From assembly GCA_037482015.1 (NCBI GenBank), contig JBBFKT010000003.1:169603-233602 (forward strand): a stretch of DNA of 64,000 bases. Direction: 5' to 3'. The notes beneath the pieces are model-generated. The model ran no database searches. It was not told where the DNA came from and saw only the letters and a list, made by a program, of their open reading frames with translations. The first letter of the stretch is position 1. Every line of letters starts with the position of its first letter. Both the position numbers and the translations under genes were made by a program. This document shows positions 33,214 to 42,760 of this stretch, piece after piece. This stretch comes from Thermodesulforhabdaceae bacterium. Its GTDB lineage: Bacteria > Desulfobacterota > Syntrophobacteria > Syntrophobacterales > Thermodesulforhabdaceae.

Positions 33214-35979
33214 ATGGGCGGTTATGTGCCTGAATGGGAAAGGGTGTGCCAGCTTCTGACGAATTGCTCTCGCTATTTTGCCATACTTCTCAGGCGCTTT
33301 CCTGAACATGAAGAATGGCTACGTCAAAAATTATCTCGACGGTTTGCCATAACTGAACTTTACAAAAGCTTGTCAGAAAAACTTTTTCCACTACCGGAAA
33401 AAAATCTGTGGACACATGTGGCAAAAACCTTCAGAAGCTTCAAACAGCAGCACTTCCTGAGGCTCGGAGCAAGAAGCCTTTTGCAAATGGATTCATTTTC
33501 CGAAACCGTTTCCCAGCTTTCGGATTTAGCAATAACCTTTTTGCAGACAGCTCTAAAAATCCTTCTGGATCATCCAGACTTATGGTTATCTGGCGATAAA
33601 GATATTGTAATATGGGAACAAGCCAGGGACCGTATAAAACTTGTTATTCTTGGCATGGGAAAGCTGGGGGGTAGGGAACTTAACTTCGTTTCCGATATTG
33701 ACCTTCTTTTCCTTTACGACGCTCCATCCAGAGAAGAAGCAAGCATTGCTCAGGAATTTCTCCCCAGGCTGGCTCAAACCCTATCCCTTCTTCTTTCGGA
33801 TATGATTGAAGGAGATCGAGTTTTTCTCGTCGATCTTAGACTTCGCCCAGGTGGCAAAGATGGGGAACTTGTGCCTTCTCTTTCCTATGCTGTTCATTAC
33901 TACTTGCTGGAAGGAAAACCCTGGGAGAGACTAGCTCTCATAAAAGCCGCTCCTGTCGCAGGCGATATAGGTCTCGGTAATCAATTTCTTTCTGAAGTTC
34001 ATCCCTTCGTTTTCAGAAGGTTTCTGGATTTCCAGGCAATAGACGAGATTAAGAAAATGCGGGATCGCATGTTAAAGGAGACACCCCAAGATCAGCCAGG
34101 CCCAGGTTATAACGTAAAACTAGGAAAAGGTGGAATACGGGAAATAGAATTCCTCGTGCAGTCTTTACAGCTAACTTACGGGGGACGTAAGAAAAATCTA
34201 CGAGATAGAAACACCCTAAGATGCATAGAGGAGCTAAAAAATGAAGGACTTCTAAAAGATAGCGAAGCAAAAGCTCTCTCAGACGCTTATGTATTCTTAA
34301 GAGAACTGGAACATTGGGTGCAACTTGACGAAAACCGTCAGGCTCACACAATCCCTCGAGATCCTATTTCATTTCAAAGGCTTGTTCAGGCTCTTGGATG
34401 CTCCGATACCGAAGAACTGTTCAATCGTCTTAAAACTTACACCGAGGTGGTGCGGTGGCATTTTGAACGGCTTTTTACAGCTTCCGATAACTCTAAAGAT
34501 CAAGATTTACCAGAGAAAGAACTCGCTCCTTCTTACCCAACACTTCCACCGTGGCTTGAAGAAAGTCTGGGAGCAGACCTGGCCAGGCAAAGCTGGGAAA
34601 TTCTTGTAGGGGAACAAAATAGCAAAGACATGCCAAACTATTTCTCCCCATTATCAGAAACCCGTCTTAAAAGATGGGCCCAATCTGTTGAAAAGCGCCC
34701 TGGTTTATTGAAATTTCTGGCATCACCAAAGGCAAAGGAAAAGAACGTTCTTGCAAAAGCTCTTTCTCTGGTTACCAGAACCCCTCTCATGGGGGAACTT
34801 CTTATACAGACTCCGTCGCTGGCTGAAAGTTTTACGGAAGATTTTGAAAGTGAACATCACATCTGTTCCCATGATGTTTGGAAAAACCGTGCAAATGAAA
34901 TTCTTTTAGACACCGGAACTTTTGAAGATGCTCTTATGTGGCTTCGACGTCTCAAAAACGAGCGTCTCTTACATATAGCCCTATGGGATATAACCTTCAA
35001 CCCACCTATAAAGGACCTAGAAAAAGAACTTTCCCTTCTTGCAGATTTTTTCGTTCAGTCAACTTATCGTATTGTCTGTTCCCATGTAATTAAACGTTCC
35101 CCCGAATCATATCCCCTTATAGTTGCGGCTATGGGGAGATGGGGAAGTTTTGAGATGGGCTACCGATCTGATCTGGATCTAGTATTTGTTTATAATCCCC
35201 AGCAAAACGAAGAAAGATCTGAGATTCCAGAAGATGTAACCAGGCTCATTCAGCGATTCATTCGTCTCATATCAATGTATCTTCAGGAAGGACCTGGATA
35301 TGAAGTTGATATGAGGCTCCGCCCTACGGGAAACTACGGTCCTTTGGTAGTAACTTATCCAACCTGGGAAGAATATTACGAAAACCGAGCGGACATCTGG
35401 GAGATTGCATCTCTTTTAAGGTTTCGCCCCATTGTTGGGGATCCAAATCTGGCAGAAAAGCTCAGAAACAAAGCTCGGGATTTCTGTTTCCAGGATCGAC
35501 CCATCGAAAAGGTTTTGAAACGGCTCTGTGAGCTAAAAACAAGAATGGAAGAAGAACGAACAAACGAAAGTGAAAATGCTATTCATCTTAAGCTGGGACG
35601 AGGTGGTTTGGTGGAACTTGAATTTTGGTGTCAAGCAACCGCAATTAGTGGGAAAATTCCCGAAATTAACCATCCACTTATTGTGCTGGATACTCTTCCT
35701 GTTGTGCTCGACCTGTGGCAAATGTCAGAAAGCGAAAAAAAGGAACTTCTTCGAGCTTATTCAGTTTTAAGGAAACTACAACACAGAGTTGATTTACTTG
35801 GCAAAAATGTGGAAGAAATTACCGAGGAGGATCTGGATGTTTTGAAAAAACTGGGATTGTGGGCAGAAGATGCAGATTTGGAAAAATATCAAGACTGGAA
35901 TGACATCCAGCGACTGCGTCGCTCCATCCACTCTAGATGGAAACGCCTCTGCCATGAAATAAAGGAGGAGATGTTATGA
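33214..35979 (+). CDS. glnE: Bifunctional glutamine synthetase adenylyltransferase/adenylyl-removing enzyme
   Basis: A 921-residue GlnE that controls glutamine synthetase by reversible adenylylation. Two nucleotidyltransferase domains are visible: GMGKLGGRELNFVSDIDLLF (residues about 147-166, deadenylylase half) and AMGRWGSFEMGYRSDLDLVF (about 640-659, adenylyltransferase half). Each is followed by its acidic/Arg motif (DLRLRPGGKDGEL; DMRLRPTGNYGPL). Length is close to the usual 940-1000. AAGGAG lies upstream. Neither glnA nor glnB is in the window. Confidence 0.97.
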   Translation: MGGYVPEWERVCQLLTNCSRYFAILLRRFPEHEEWLRQKLSRRFAITELYKSLSEKLFPLPEKNLWTHVAKTFRSFKQQHFLRLGARSLLQMDSFSETVSQLSDLAITFLQTALKILLDHPDLWLSGDKDIVIWEQARDRIKLVILGMGKLGGRELNFVSDIDLLFLYDAPSREEASIAQEFLPRLAQTLSLLLSDMIEGDRVFLVDLRLRPGGKDGELVPSLSYAVHYYLLEGKPWERLALIKAAPVAGDIGLGNQFLSEVHPFVFRRFLDFQAIDEIKKMRDRMLKETPQDQPGPGYNVKLGKGGIREIEFLVQSLQLTYGGRKKNLRDRNTLRCIEELKNEGLLKDSEAKALSDAYVFLRELEHWVQLDENRQAHTIPRDPISFQRLVQALGCSDTEELFNRLKTYTEVVRWHFERLFTASDNSKDQDLPEKELAPSYPTLPPWLEESLGADLARQSWEILVGEQNSKDMPNYFSPLSETRLKRWAQSVEKRPGLLKFLASPKAKEKNVLAKALSLVTRTPLMGELLIQTPSLAESFTEDFESEHHICSHDVWKNRANEILLDTGTFEDALMWLRRLKNERLLHIALWDITFNPPIKDLEKELSLLADFFVQSTYRIVCSHVIKRSPESYPLIVAAMGRWGSFEMGYRSDLDLVFVYNPQQNEERSEIPEDVTRLIQRFIRLISMYLQEGPGYEVDMRLRPTGNYGPLVVTYPTWEEYYENRADIWEIASLLRFRPIVGDPNLAEKLRNKARDFCFQDRPIEKVLKRLCELKTRMEEERTNESENAIHLKLGRGGLVELEFWCQATAISGKIPEINHPLIVLDTLPVVLDLWQMSESEKKELLRAYSVLRKLQHRVDLLGKNVEEITEEDLDVLKKLGLWAEDADLEKYQDWNDIQRLRRSIHSRWKRLCHEIKEEML

Positions 35980-36323
35980 AAAAAGTGGTTATTTGTGCGT
36001 TTCGAGGTGAACCAATGTGTTTCATTCATGTGCTTCTAAATGCTCTTGATATGTACGAAAAAGGACTCGAAGGAAAAATAATCGTTGAAGGAGAAAGTGT
36101 AAAGCTGATTCCTGAAATGGAAAAACCCGATCATTTCCTTCATAGCTTGTATTTAAGAGCCAAAACTGCCAACCTTATAGTGGCTGTCTGTCGAGCCTGT
36201 TCGCAGAAGCTTGGAGTTCTTGAAGCTGTTGAAGCGTCGGGACTTCCTGTGGTAGCCGATATGATGGGACATGTAAGTATTGGAAAATTTATTGCAGAAG
36301 GTTATGAGATCATAACTTTATAA
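35976..36323 (+). CDS. DsrE-like small sulfur-relay-fold protein
   Basis: A 115-residue protein with DsrE-fold features: KKVVICAFRGEPMCFIHVLLNALDM, then KIIVEGESV, LIVAVCRACSQKLGVLEAV and GLPVVADMMGHVSIGKFIAEGYEIITL. Cys residues near 13, 70 and 73 could act in sulfur or thiol transfer. It overlaps glnE by 4 bases (ATGA). The family assignment is by fold-like pattern and moderately sure. Confidence 0.75.
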   Translation: MKKVVICAFRGEPMCFIHVLLNALDMYEKGLEGKIIVEGESVKLIPEMEKPDHFLHSLYLRAKTANLIVAVCRACSQKLGVLEAVEASGLPVVADMMGHVSIGKFIAEGYEIITL

Positions 36324-36335
36324 ATTGGGAGAAAA

Positions 36336-37295
36336 ATGGATATGGTGACAAAGTCCTTAAGGATCCTAGTTGTAGGAAGTGGAGCTATCGGTGGATTCTA
36401 CGCAGGGAAACTCGTCCAGAGCGGTGTTAAGGTAGATCTTTTGTGTCGCTCCGATTATGAAGTTATTAAAACCAGCGGAGTTAAAATCCAAAGCATCTGG
36501 GGAGATTTTCATTACTTTCCAGCGAAGGTGTTCTCCGTAAAGGAAACTTCCGTAGAAGCCCCTTACGATTATGTTATCGTATGCACAAAAGTATTACCAT
36601 CCATCAATGTTCCTTCCATTATTCGTCCCTTTGTGGGAAGCAAAACAGTGATAGTCCTAATACAAAACGGCATTGACATTGAACTTCCCGTGGCAGAAGC
36701 TTTCCCGGAAAACGAAATTCTCAGCGGGCTCGCTTTTATCTGCTGTGAAAGGAAAGCACCAGGAGAGATCCACCACACCGATTACGGAAGGCTTGTCATC
36801 GGGCTTTATCCAAAAGGAAAAAGCTCGTCAGCCGAAAAGCTTGTAGATCTTTTAAAAGCGTCAGGAGTTCCTGCCGACGTCACCGAAGATGTAATAACGG
36901 CAAGATGGGAAAAACTGGTGTGGAATGCGCCCTTCAACCCTATTTCGGTCCTTGCGGGTGGCTGCACGACCGACAAGATGGTCTCAACTCCGACGATAGA
37001 GTCTGTAGTTCGAGCGGTTATGGAAGAAGTGGTCGCTATTGCTAATGCTGACGGTAGCCCGGTCCGCCCATCCATTGTGGACGAACATATCAACGCCACA
37101 AAAATCATGAAGCCATACAAAACAAGCATGCTTTTGGATTATGAAGCAGGAAGACCCATGGAAGTGGAGGCCATTTTGGGTAATGCGGTAAGAAAAGCCG
37201 AAAAGCTCGGAGTTAAGGTCCCCCACATGAAAACTCTATACGGTCTCCTTTACATGTTTGAGCACTGCAACAGGAGCAACAACACTCACCCTTAA
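36336..37295 (+). CDS. 2-dehydropantoate 2-reductase family protein (PanE/ApbA-like)
   Basis: A 319-residue NADPH-dependent reductase. It has the Rossmann GSGAIGGFYAGKLVQSG (residues about 13-29), VCTKVLPS, VLIQNGID and the catalytic Lys/Asn segment ARWEKLVWNAPFNPISVL (about residue 190-207), then DYEAGRPMEVEAILG. Ketopantoate reductase makes pantoate for CoA; many genomes carry paralogues for other ketoacids, so the symbol is withheld. It follows the DsrE-like gene by 12 bases. Confidence 0.88.
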   Translation: MDMVTKSLRILVVGSGAIGGFYAGKLVQSGVKVDLLCRSDYEVIKTSGVKIQSIWGDFHYFPAKVFSVKETSVEAPYDYVIVCTKVLPSINVPSIIRPFVGSKTVIVLIQNGIDIELPVAEAFPENEILSGLAFICCERKAPGEIHHTDYGRLVIGLYPKGKSSSAEKLVDLLKASGVPADVTEDVITARWEKLVWNAPFNPISVLAGGCTTDKMVSTPTIESVVRAVMEEVVAIANADGSPVRPSIVDEHINATKIMKPYKTSMLLDYEAGRPMEVEAILGNAVRKAEKLGVKVPHMKTLYGLLYMFEHCNRSNNTHP

Positions 37296-37484
37296 TCATC
37301 CAAGTAAATTCCATATTCTAAAAAATAGCTGTTCTAAATTCTCCAAATCTAACGGAGAGTGCATGTCATATACCCAAAAATATGCGGGCTCTCTTGAGCC
37401 CTTTCATAAAATTTCTTATAATGTGAATGCGATAGAGACATCCTGTCAACGTCAGTATAAAATCTTTCCGAGGTGAAATTAAAA

Positions 37485-38312
37485 ATGATAAGTAGCACAT
37501 TTCTTCGAAAACTAGAAAGAGTTTCGCCCGACCTGCGCGACGTCCTGATCACTCTGGTAGAAGAAATTGAACGGCAAAGAGAGGAATCCGTAACCAAAAG
37601 AGAATTCAACGAACTGAGGGAAATAGTTAAAGACCTAGCGGAAGCTCAAAAGAAAACTGAGCAGAGAGTTAATGAACTAGCAGAAGCTCAAAGGAAAACC
37701 GAGCAAAGACTTAATGAACTAGCGGAAGCTCAAAGGAAAACCGAGCAAAGACTTAATGAACTAGCGGAAGCTCAAAGGAAAACCGAGGAAAGGCTCAATG
37801 ACCTAGCCGAAGCCCAAAAGAAAACCGAACAAAGGCTTAATGAACTAGCTGAGGCTCAAAAGAAAACCGAGGAAGAACTAAAAAAGCTTGTCGGGGAACA
37901 CAGAAAAACCAGAGAAGAACTTGGGGGGCTTTCTCATACTATTGGGTATATCCTCGAAGACCGAGCTTTTGCCCATCTTCCACGGTTGCTTAAAAAGGAT
38001 GAGGGAATTGAGATTGATCCTGATGAGCTAAAAAGAGATTTCGTGGAAATCGCACCCGGACGTTATGAAGAAGTCAACATCCTTGGGAAGGGTTATAAAG
38101 GACACAAGCAGATCTGGATAATAGGTGAATGTAAGACTCAATTCAAAAAGAAAGACGTTGAAGACTTTCTTAAGAAACTTGCAAAAATAGAGCATCTTTT
38201 TCTTGGAGATCGCATACTCATTGCTGTAACTTACCAAACATCGCCTCAAGTAAGAGCACTGCTCAAAGAAAAGGGTATAAGGCTTTATTTTTCATATCAA
38301 TTCGGTTTTTGA
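37485..38312 (+). CDS. Coiled-coil repeat protein with PD-(D/E)XK-like C-terminal domain
   Basis: A 275-residue protein. The ATG at 37485 (MISSTFLRKL) has AGGTG about 9 bases upstream; an upstream GTG is possible. Residues about 50-135 hold six 14-residue repeats (ELAEAQRKTEQRLN type), a strong coiled coil. The C-terminal part (YEEVNILGKGY ... IIGECKTQFKKKDVEDFLKKL) resembles the E..N/D..ExK core of the DUF3782/DUF1626 PD-(D/E)XK-like group, with GECK as the ExK. The usual Asp is Asn here, so activity is uncertain. A monocistronic gene of unknown role. Confidence 0.75.
   Translation: MISSTFLRKLERVSPDLRDVLITLVEEIERQREESVTKREFNELREIVKDLAEAQKKTEQRVNELAEAQRKTEQRLNELAEAQRKTEQRLNELAEAQRKTEERLNDLAEAQKKTEQRLNELAEAQKKTEEELKKLVGEHRKTREELGGLSHTIGYILEDRAFAHLPRLLKKDEGIEIDPDELKRDFVEIAPGRYEEVNILGKGYKGHKQIWIIGECKTQFKKKDVEDFLKKLAKIEHLFLGDRILIAVTYQTSPQVRALLKEKGIRLYFSYQFGF
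37632..37883 (+). repeat. In-frame 42-base tandem repeat (six units)
   Basis: Six 42-base units encode 14-residue coiled-coil repeats. Units 2 and 3 differ by a single base, pointing to recent slippage or unequal crossover. Units 1, 5 and 6 are more diverged (AQKKT in place of AQRKT). Confidence 0.9.
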
Positions 38313-38367
38313 TTTCTGATGTCAACCCTGCTGATTGTCTTTTTCAAATTTTTAGGAGCAGTTCAAG

Positions 38368-39204
38368 CTAAGATACTGTAATATCGTGATTTTCGCTTAC
38401 GTCATCGCTAACTTCTTCAGTCCAAAACAAATCTGCCGTTTTGCGAGCAAGAAGTAAAAAACCCGTATGAGCAATCATTCTATCGGCAGGCCTTGTTCGA
38501 TGTTCATTTATAAGCCAGTCTCGTTTAAGAATCTCAAAGATTTGAAAACACCTGAAACCCTTTTTTCTTAGGGCTCTCGCAACCATCTGAAGTTGAACAA
38601 CCTGGGGACTCAGGCTCACAAGAATGCCTCCATCCTTAAGGAGCATTGAAGCGCTATCTACGGCTCGCCACGGTTCGGGAAGGTCAAGAATAATTCGATC
38701 AAAAGTTGTATCAAATGGAGGAGATTCAATGTCAGCAACAACAAGTTGCCATGAAGAAGGTATTTCTCCAAAAACTTTCTGAATATTATCTCTCGCTAGA
38801 CAGGCGAATTCGGGTCGTTTTTCAACCGATACCAATTTGCCATTCCCCCCCATAAAAGCCAGGAGAAACATCGTCAAAGCACCAGATCCGACCCCGCTTT
38901 CAAGCACTTTCATACCAGGACGAATGTCACCGTAACAAAGAATTGCTCCGATGTCTTTGGGATACATAATTTGAGTTCTACGCTTGATGTGGAAAAGGAA
39001 ATCGGTCAGAGCGGGACGAAAAAACAAAAGTTTTGTACCGGAAGGAGTTTCCCAGAATTCACCTTCTCTTTTTGTCATTATTTCATCGTGGTGTATCGAT
39101 CCCAAATGGCAGGAAAAGACTGCTCCCTTTTTTAAAAGCACCAACCAGTCCTTACCTTTTTGAGTAGTTATAAGCACCCATTCGCCTTCCTGAAAAAAGT
39201 CCAT
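38368..39204 (-). CDS. trmI: tRNA (adenine-N1) methyltransferase, TrmI/GCD14 family
   Basis: A 278-residue SAM-dependent enzyme. An N-terminal beta domain is followed by QIMYPKDIGAILCYGDIRPGMKVLESGVGSGALTMFL, where MYPKD and the GxGSGALT SAM motif are TrmI marks. VVADIESPPFDTTFDRIILDLPEPW is the catalytic DxPxPW. The family makes m1A58 in the T-loop, important in thermophiles. AGCAGGAG precedes the start. Confidence 0.92.
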   Translation of the reverse strand: MDFFQEGEWVLITTQKGKDWLVLLKKGAVFSCHLGSIHHDEIMTKREGEFWETPSGTKLLFFRPALTDFLFHIKRRTQIMYPKDIGAILCYGDIRPGMKVLESGVGSGALTMFLLAFMGGNGKLVSVEKRPEFACLARDNIQKVFGEIPSSWQLVVADIESPPFDTTFDRIILDLPEPWRAVDSASMLLKDGGILVSLSPQVVQLQMVARALRKKGFRCFQIFEILKRDWLINEHRTRPADRMIAHTGFLLLARKTADLFWTEEVSDDVSENHDITVS

Positions 39205-39270
39205 ACAATGCTCCTGCTTTCAGATCGCTTTCAGCACAAGCTAAGCCGCCTTTTCATTAACTCTGCCATG

Positions 39271-40770
39271 CTAACTAAGCTTTTGGAATTTCTGAGGATC
39301 ATCTTCGCCCCTTAAGCTACATTCTTCAAGCTGAGCCACAGGGAAAGTAGCTGTAAATATTGCATAATTTCCTTCCTGAAAACAAGTTAGCACCCCTCCC
39401 ATATTTTTCACAAGACGGTAAGACAAAGGAAGTCCAATGCTTTTACCACCCTCTGAAAACGGCAAAAACACTGATTCACAATTTAATTCTTCCCCGGGTT
39501 GTAAAGGTGTAATGCACTGAATGTGGACGTGGTTTTCAGTCGCAAAGGTTATTACTCTGAATTTCTTCTCGCACTTACATCCATCTATGGCATTTCTAAA
39601 AAGGTTTATAAGGACCTGAAGAAGCATATTCGGATCAACGAAAATGTATGGCATATATTGACCAAGGGAAAGTTCACACTCTACCCCTTTCTGCTCCATT
39701 TCGGGCAACAGGAGTTCATAACAGCGAGCAACCATCTCGTTAGCATTAAGGCAGGCTCGACGAGCCTCCACTGGCTGTAGATATTGTCTAATGCGGTTTA
39801 AGAGTTGTTCTAATCTGTGCACTTCTTGCAAAATAATATCGGCTTCTTTCAATTCCGGATATTTTTTCTTGATTCTTCTGGCAAACCCGCCAATGGATGT
39901 TAGAGGATTGCGGATTTCATGAGCTACTTCGGTGGCAATAGCTCCAAGAGTTTTGAGCTTTTCCCCTTGAACAAGAGATTTCTCATAAAATACTCGATCG
40001 GTTATATCCACTACAATACCATCCATCTCACAGACACCTGAATTATCCAGATAAAGTGGGAGAGATTGGACCAGAGTGTAAACAATATGTCCACTTTTAT
40101 GTATAAAACGGCATTCCTCTTTGAAAGGGGTGCATTCGCCCCCGAAAAACCTCAAAAAAGATCTCCTCAACCGCTCTCTATCCTCAGGATGAACAATTCT
40201 CTCAAACCACCTTTCGTCCTCTGTAATTTCATCGGAAGTATAACCCAGAATGGTTTCCAAAGTTTTGTTAACAAACGTAAGCTGAAGATCACGGTTTATG
40301 GAAAAAATTATAAGAGGCACATTTTCAACCAACCTCGAATATCTCTCCTCGGTCTTTTCAAGTTGCTTGCGAATGCGAACTCGCTCTTCAAAATGACTTA
40401 GACAAAAGGAAATTTCGTCCACAGAAAAGGGTTTTTTAAGATAATCGGAGATACCAATTTTGATTGCCTTTACGGTATCATCAAGAGACCCGTATCCGCT
40501 AACCATAATAATCTCTATGCGAGGATTGTAGCGCTTAAGAAGAGAAATAAGTTCCAGTCCGCTCATCTCCGGCATTTGAACGTCGATAAAAGCCAGAGAA
40601 AAGGCTTCTTTTTGAGCATGATAAAGAGCTTCTATAGGATTCTGGTAATAAACCGCTTCATAACCTCTGGAATTTATTGTATGAGCAAGAAAGGAACCCA
40701 CTACAGGATCATCATCCACGATGAGCACTTTATCTTTTTGCTCTGTCTTCCTATCTCGCTGCCAGTTCAT
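39271..40770 (-). CDS. Receiver-PAS-histidine kinase with degenerate ATPase domain
   Basis: A 499-residue cytoplasmic signal protein. The order is: receiver (VLIVDDDPVVGSFL, phospho-Asp in FIDVQMPEMSG, Lys in YLKKPF, residues about 14-125); PAS (about 145-270, LIIFSINRDLQLTFVNKTLE); HisKA with VAHEIRNPLTSIGG (about residue 292, phospho-His); and a HATPase region with the N-box INLFRNAIDG. The G1 box (DxGxG) is missing: ITPLQPGEEL stands in its place, while PFSEGGKSIGLPLSYRLV resembles the G2 box. ATG 40770 is favoured over the upstream TTG. No partner regulator lies beside it. Confidence 0.85.
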   Translation of the reverse strand: MNWQRDRKTEQKDKVLIVDDDPVVGSFLAHTINSRGYEAVYYQNPIEALYHAQKEAFSLAFIDVQMPEMSGLELISLLKRYNPRIEIIMVSGYGSLDDTVKAIKIGISDYLKKPFSVDEISFCLSHFEERVRIRKQLEKTEERYSRLVENVPLIIFSINRDLQLTFVNKTLETILGYTSDEITEDERWFERIVHPEDRERLRRSFLRFFGGECTPFKEECRFIHKSGHIVYTLVQSLPLYLDNSGVCEMDGIVVDITDRVFYEKSLVQGEKLKTLGAIATEVAHEIRNPLTSIGGFARRIKKKYPELKEADIILQEVHRLEQLLNRIRQYLQPVEARRACLNANEMVARCYELLLPEMEQKGVECELSLGQYMPYIFVDPNMLLQVLINLFRNAIDGCKCEKKFRVITFATENHVHIQCITPLQPGEELNCESVFLPFSEGGKSIGLPLSYRLVKNMGGVLTCFQEGNYAIFTATFPVAQLEECSLRGEDDPQKFQKLS

Positions 40771-40900
40771 TATTTTTAAGCCCTGCAACTCGGTTTATAT
40801 TTCTTCAAGCTCCAATATAATAATATCGCACAGCTTTCGCATTTCTTCCACCATCTTTTACAAAACCGCAAATAATTTGCAACTTAAACGCTCAAATATG

Positions 40901-41578
40901 TTATCTTTTCTTGAACAGCACTACTACCCTTTCAATCCCGCCCGGAAGTGAGTAAAAGAGCAAATCCGTGGTTATGCTTTTTTCCCATTCATATTCCAAT
41001 ATCCCTCTTGAAAGGCTCTTTTCAGCAAGGTGAGGCGTGCTCCAACAAGCTATAACACCTCCATCTTTGAGCCCTTCTCTGAAAAGACCTTCTATTTCCT
41101 TATGTTCCAGCTTTAGCGCTCTGACAGTAACAAGATCAAACTTTTCAGATTCCTGTTTAATCGCTTCCTGCCATTTCAACTGCTCGACTCTAATATTCTT
41201 CAACCCCGCATAAGCTATAAAGCTTTTAAGAAAACTAGCCTTACGCCTGCGAAGTTCACAAAGGGTAACATCAAGTTCTGGCGAAAAAATCTTTATGGGG
41301 ATGCCAGGAAAACCGGCTCCAGATCCTATATCAAGGACTCGCCCAACCCTAGGAAGCCATCGGCACGCCGGAATAATCGCATCAAGGTAATGCTTAAATA
41401 TAAGATCTTCCCAGGTTTCCACTGCCGTAAGGTTTGTAACCCTATTCCAGAAAAATACCCATTCAGCGTGAAGCCGCAAAAGCTTAATTTGCTCATCATT
41501 TAGAACACATCCAGCTTCTAAAGCATTCCTGGCCAGCTTTTCCGAAAACCATGGTGGAGCACTGGGAATAGATATCAT
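40901..41578 (-). CDS. rsmG: 16S rRNA (guanine527-N7)-methyltransferase
   Basis: A 225-residue RsmG/GidB. VLDIGSGAGFPGIPIKIFSPELDVTLCELRRRKASFLKSF is the SAM-binding core with the family-specific GAGFPGIP. FWNRVTNLTAVETWEDLIFKHYLDAI is its N-terminal mark. Not linked to gidA or parAB here. Confidence 0.93.
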   Translation of the reverse strand: MISIPSAPPWFSEKLARNALEAGCVLNDEQIKLLRLHAEWVFFWNRVTNLTAVETWEDLIFKHYLDAIIPACRWLPRVGRVLDIGSGAGFPGIPIKIFSPELDVTLCELRRRKASFLKSFIAYAGLKNIRVEQLKWQEAIKQESEKFDLVTVRALKLEHKEIEGLFREGLKDGGVIACWSTPHLAEKSLSRGILEYEWEKSITTDLLFYSLPGGIERVVVLFKKR

Positions 41579-41671
41579 CCTGACTACTCAGTTCCTAACC
41601 TGTATTCTTGCAAAATGATAATTTACATTCCCATTTTCCTATCCTGCGAGAATGGCTATAGAAACATAAGC

Positions 41672-41696
41672 GGGCGCACCCACCCAAAGTGCGCCC
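41672..41696. repeat. Intergenic hairpin (GGGCGCAC stem)
   Basis: GGGCGCAC (41672-41679) and GTGCGCCC (41689-41696) form a perfect 8 bp stem in the 198-base gap between rsmG and meaB, similar in style to the variable hairpins in the dispersed repeats. Confidence 0.55.
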
Positions 41697-41776
41697 CTTA
41701 CACAAATCTTTTTAACACTATTGCGGGCAGGGATAAATGGCAGAATTATAAAAGGAGAAGGTTATTATCACTTAAT

Positions 41777-42760
41777 TTATTGATCATCGGGCTGAACGAA
41801 TTCTTCTCTAATAAGCTGTCTGGAAATAGAGTAAGGATCAAGTTCTTTCTGGAAAATCTTTTCTGCTATAGCTTCAAGGCTTTCTCCCCGCCTTTCAATA
41901 CGCCTTACCATCTCTTTGAAAAGTTCATCCCTTAGAGTTTCAGAAAATTGATGAAGCGTGCGTTTAAGCATAACTTTCCGAAATTGTTCTGGTTTTTGAG
42001 TGGTTAGGTAGGCACGGTGACGATCAATAGCTTCACACAATTCTTCGATACCTATGCCTTTGTGAGCCTGAGTTTCCACGATGGGGGGCTCCCAATCGTC
42101 GGCTTCCCCGATGTCCATCCTGAATCGCCTTCCCATTTCAAGAAGATTCCGAAGTTCCTGAACGGTCTTCTTGGCACCCTCACGATCAGCCTTATTAACC
42201 ACAAAGATGTTTCCAATTTCCATAATTCCAGCCTTAATGGCCTGGATATCGTCCCCGAGACCTGGAACACTCACTACTATGGTTGTGTGGGCACAATCGG
42301 CAATTTCCACTTCCCCCTGACCAACTCCTACAGTCTCTACAACGATTATATCTTTTCCCATAGCATCAAAGACTGTAATCATATCGTGAGTCGATTTAGT
42401 CAGCCCACCAAAATGACCTCGAGTTGCCACACTCCTGATGAAGACATCCTTGTCGAGAAAATGCCTCTGCATGCGAATCCTATCACCAAGGATGGCGCCT
42501 CCACTGAATGGACTGGTAGGATCTATAGCAATGATCGCCACAGTTTTTCCAATTTTTCGGTAGTAAGCCGTTATCTGATCAACCAGGGTGGACTTTCCTG
42601 CTCCAGGAGGACCAGTAAATCCTATTACGTATGCCTTACCTGTGTGAGGATAAAGCTCCTTAAGGATACTCCTGGTAGATGGAATCTGATCGTCAATATC
42701 TCTAAGAAGTCGAGCGACCGCTCGAACATCTCCTCTCAATACTTGATCCACTATCTCCAT
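41777..42760 (-). CDS. meaB: Methylmalonyl-CoA mutase-associated GTPase MeaB
   Basis: A 327-residue G3E GTPase that guards and reloads adenosylcobalamin in methylmalonyl-CoA mutase. The P-loop is IGFTGPPGAGKSTLVDQI (residues about 47-64), followed by VIAIDPTSPFSGGAILGDRIRM, VETVGVGQGEVEIADCAH and the NKADREGA base motif. It lies after the two mutase subunit genes with a 139-base gap holding a hairpin. AAAGAGGTG precedes the ATG. Confidence 0.95.
   Translation of the reverse strand: MEIVDQVLRGDVRAVARLLRDIDDQIPSTRSILKELYPHTGKAYVIGFTGPPGAGKSTLVDQITAYYRKIGKTVAIIAIDPTSPFSGGAILGDRIRMQRHFLDKDVFIRSVATRGHFGGLTKSTHDMITVFDAMGKDIIVVETVGVGQGEVEIADCAHTTIVVSVPGLGDDIQAIKAGIMEIGNIFVVNKADREGAKKTVQELRNLLEMGRRFRMDIGEADDWEPPIVETQAHKGIGIEELCEAIDRHRAYLTTQKPEQFRKVMLKRTLHQFSETLRDELFKEMVRRIERRGESLEAIAEKIFQKELDPYSISRQLIREEFVQPDDQ

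Noticed and set aside
37632..37883. Regular repeats resembling a small CRISPR array
   Set aside because: The 42-base units are directly adjacent with no unique spacers and are in frame within a coiled-coil protein.
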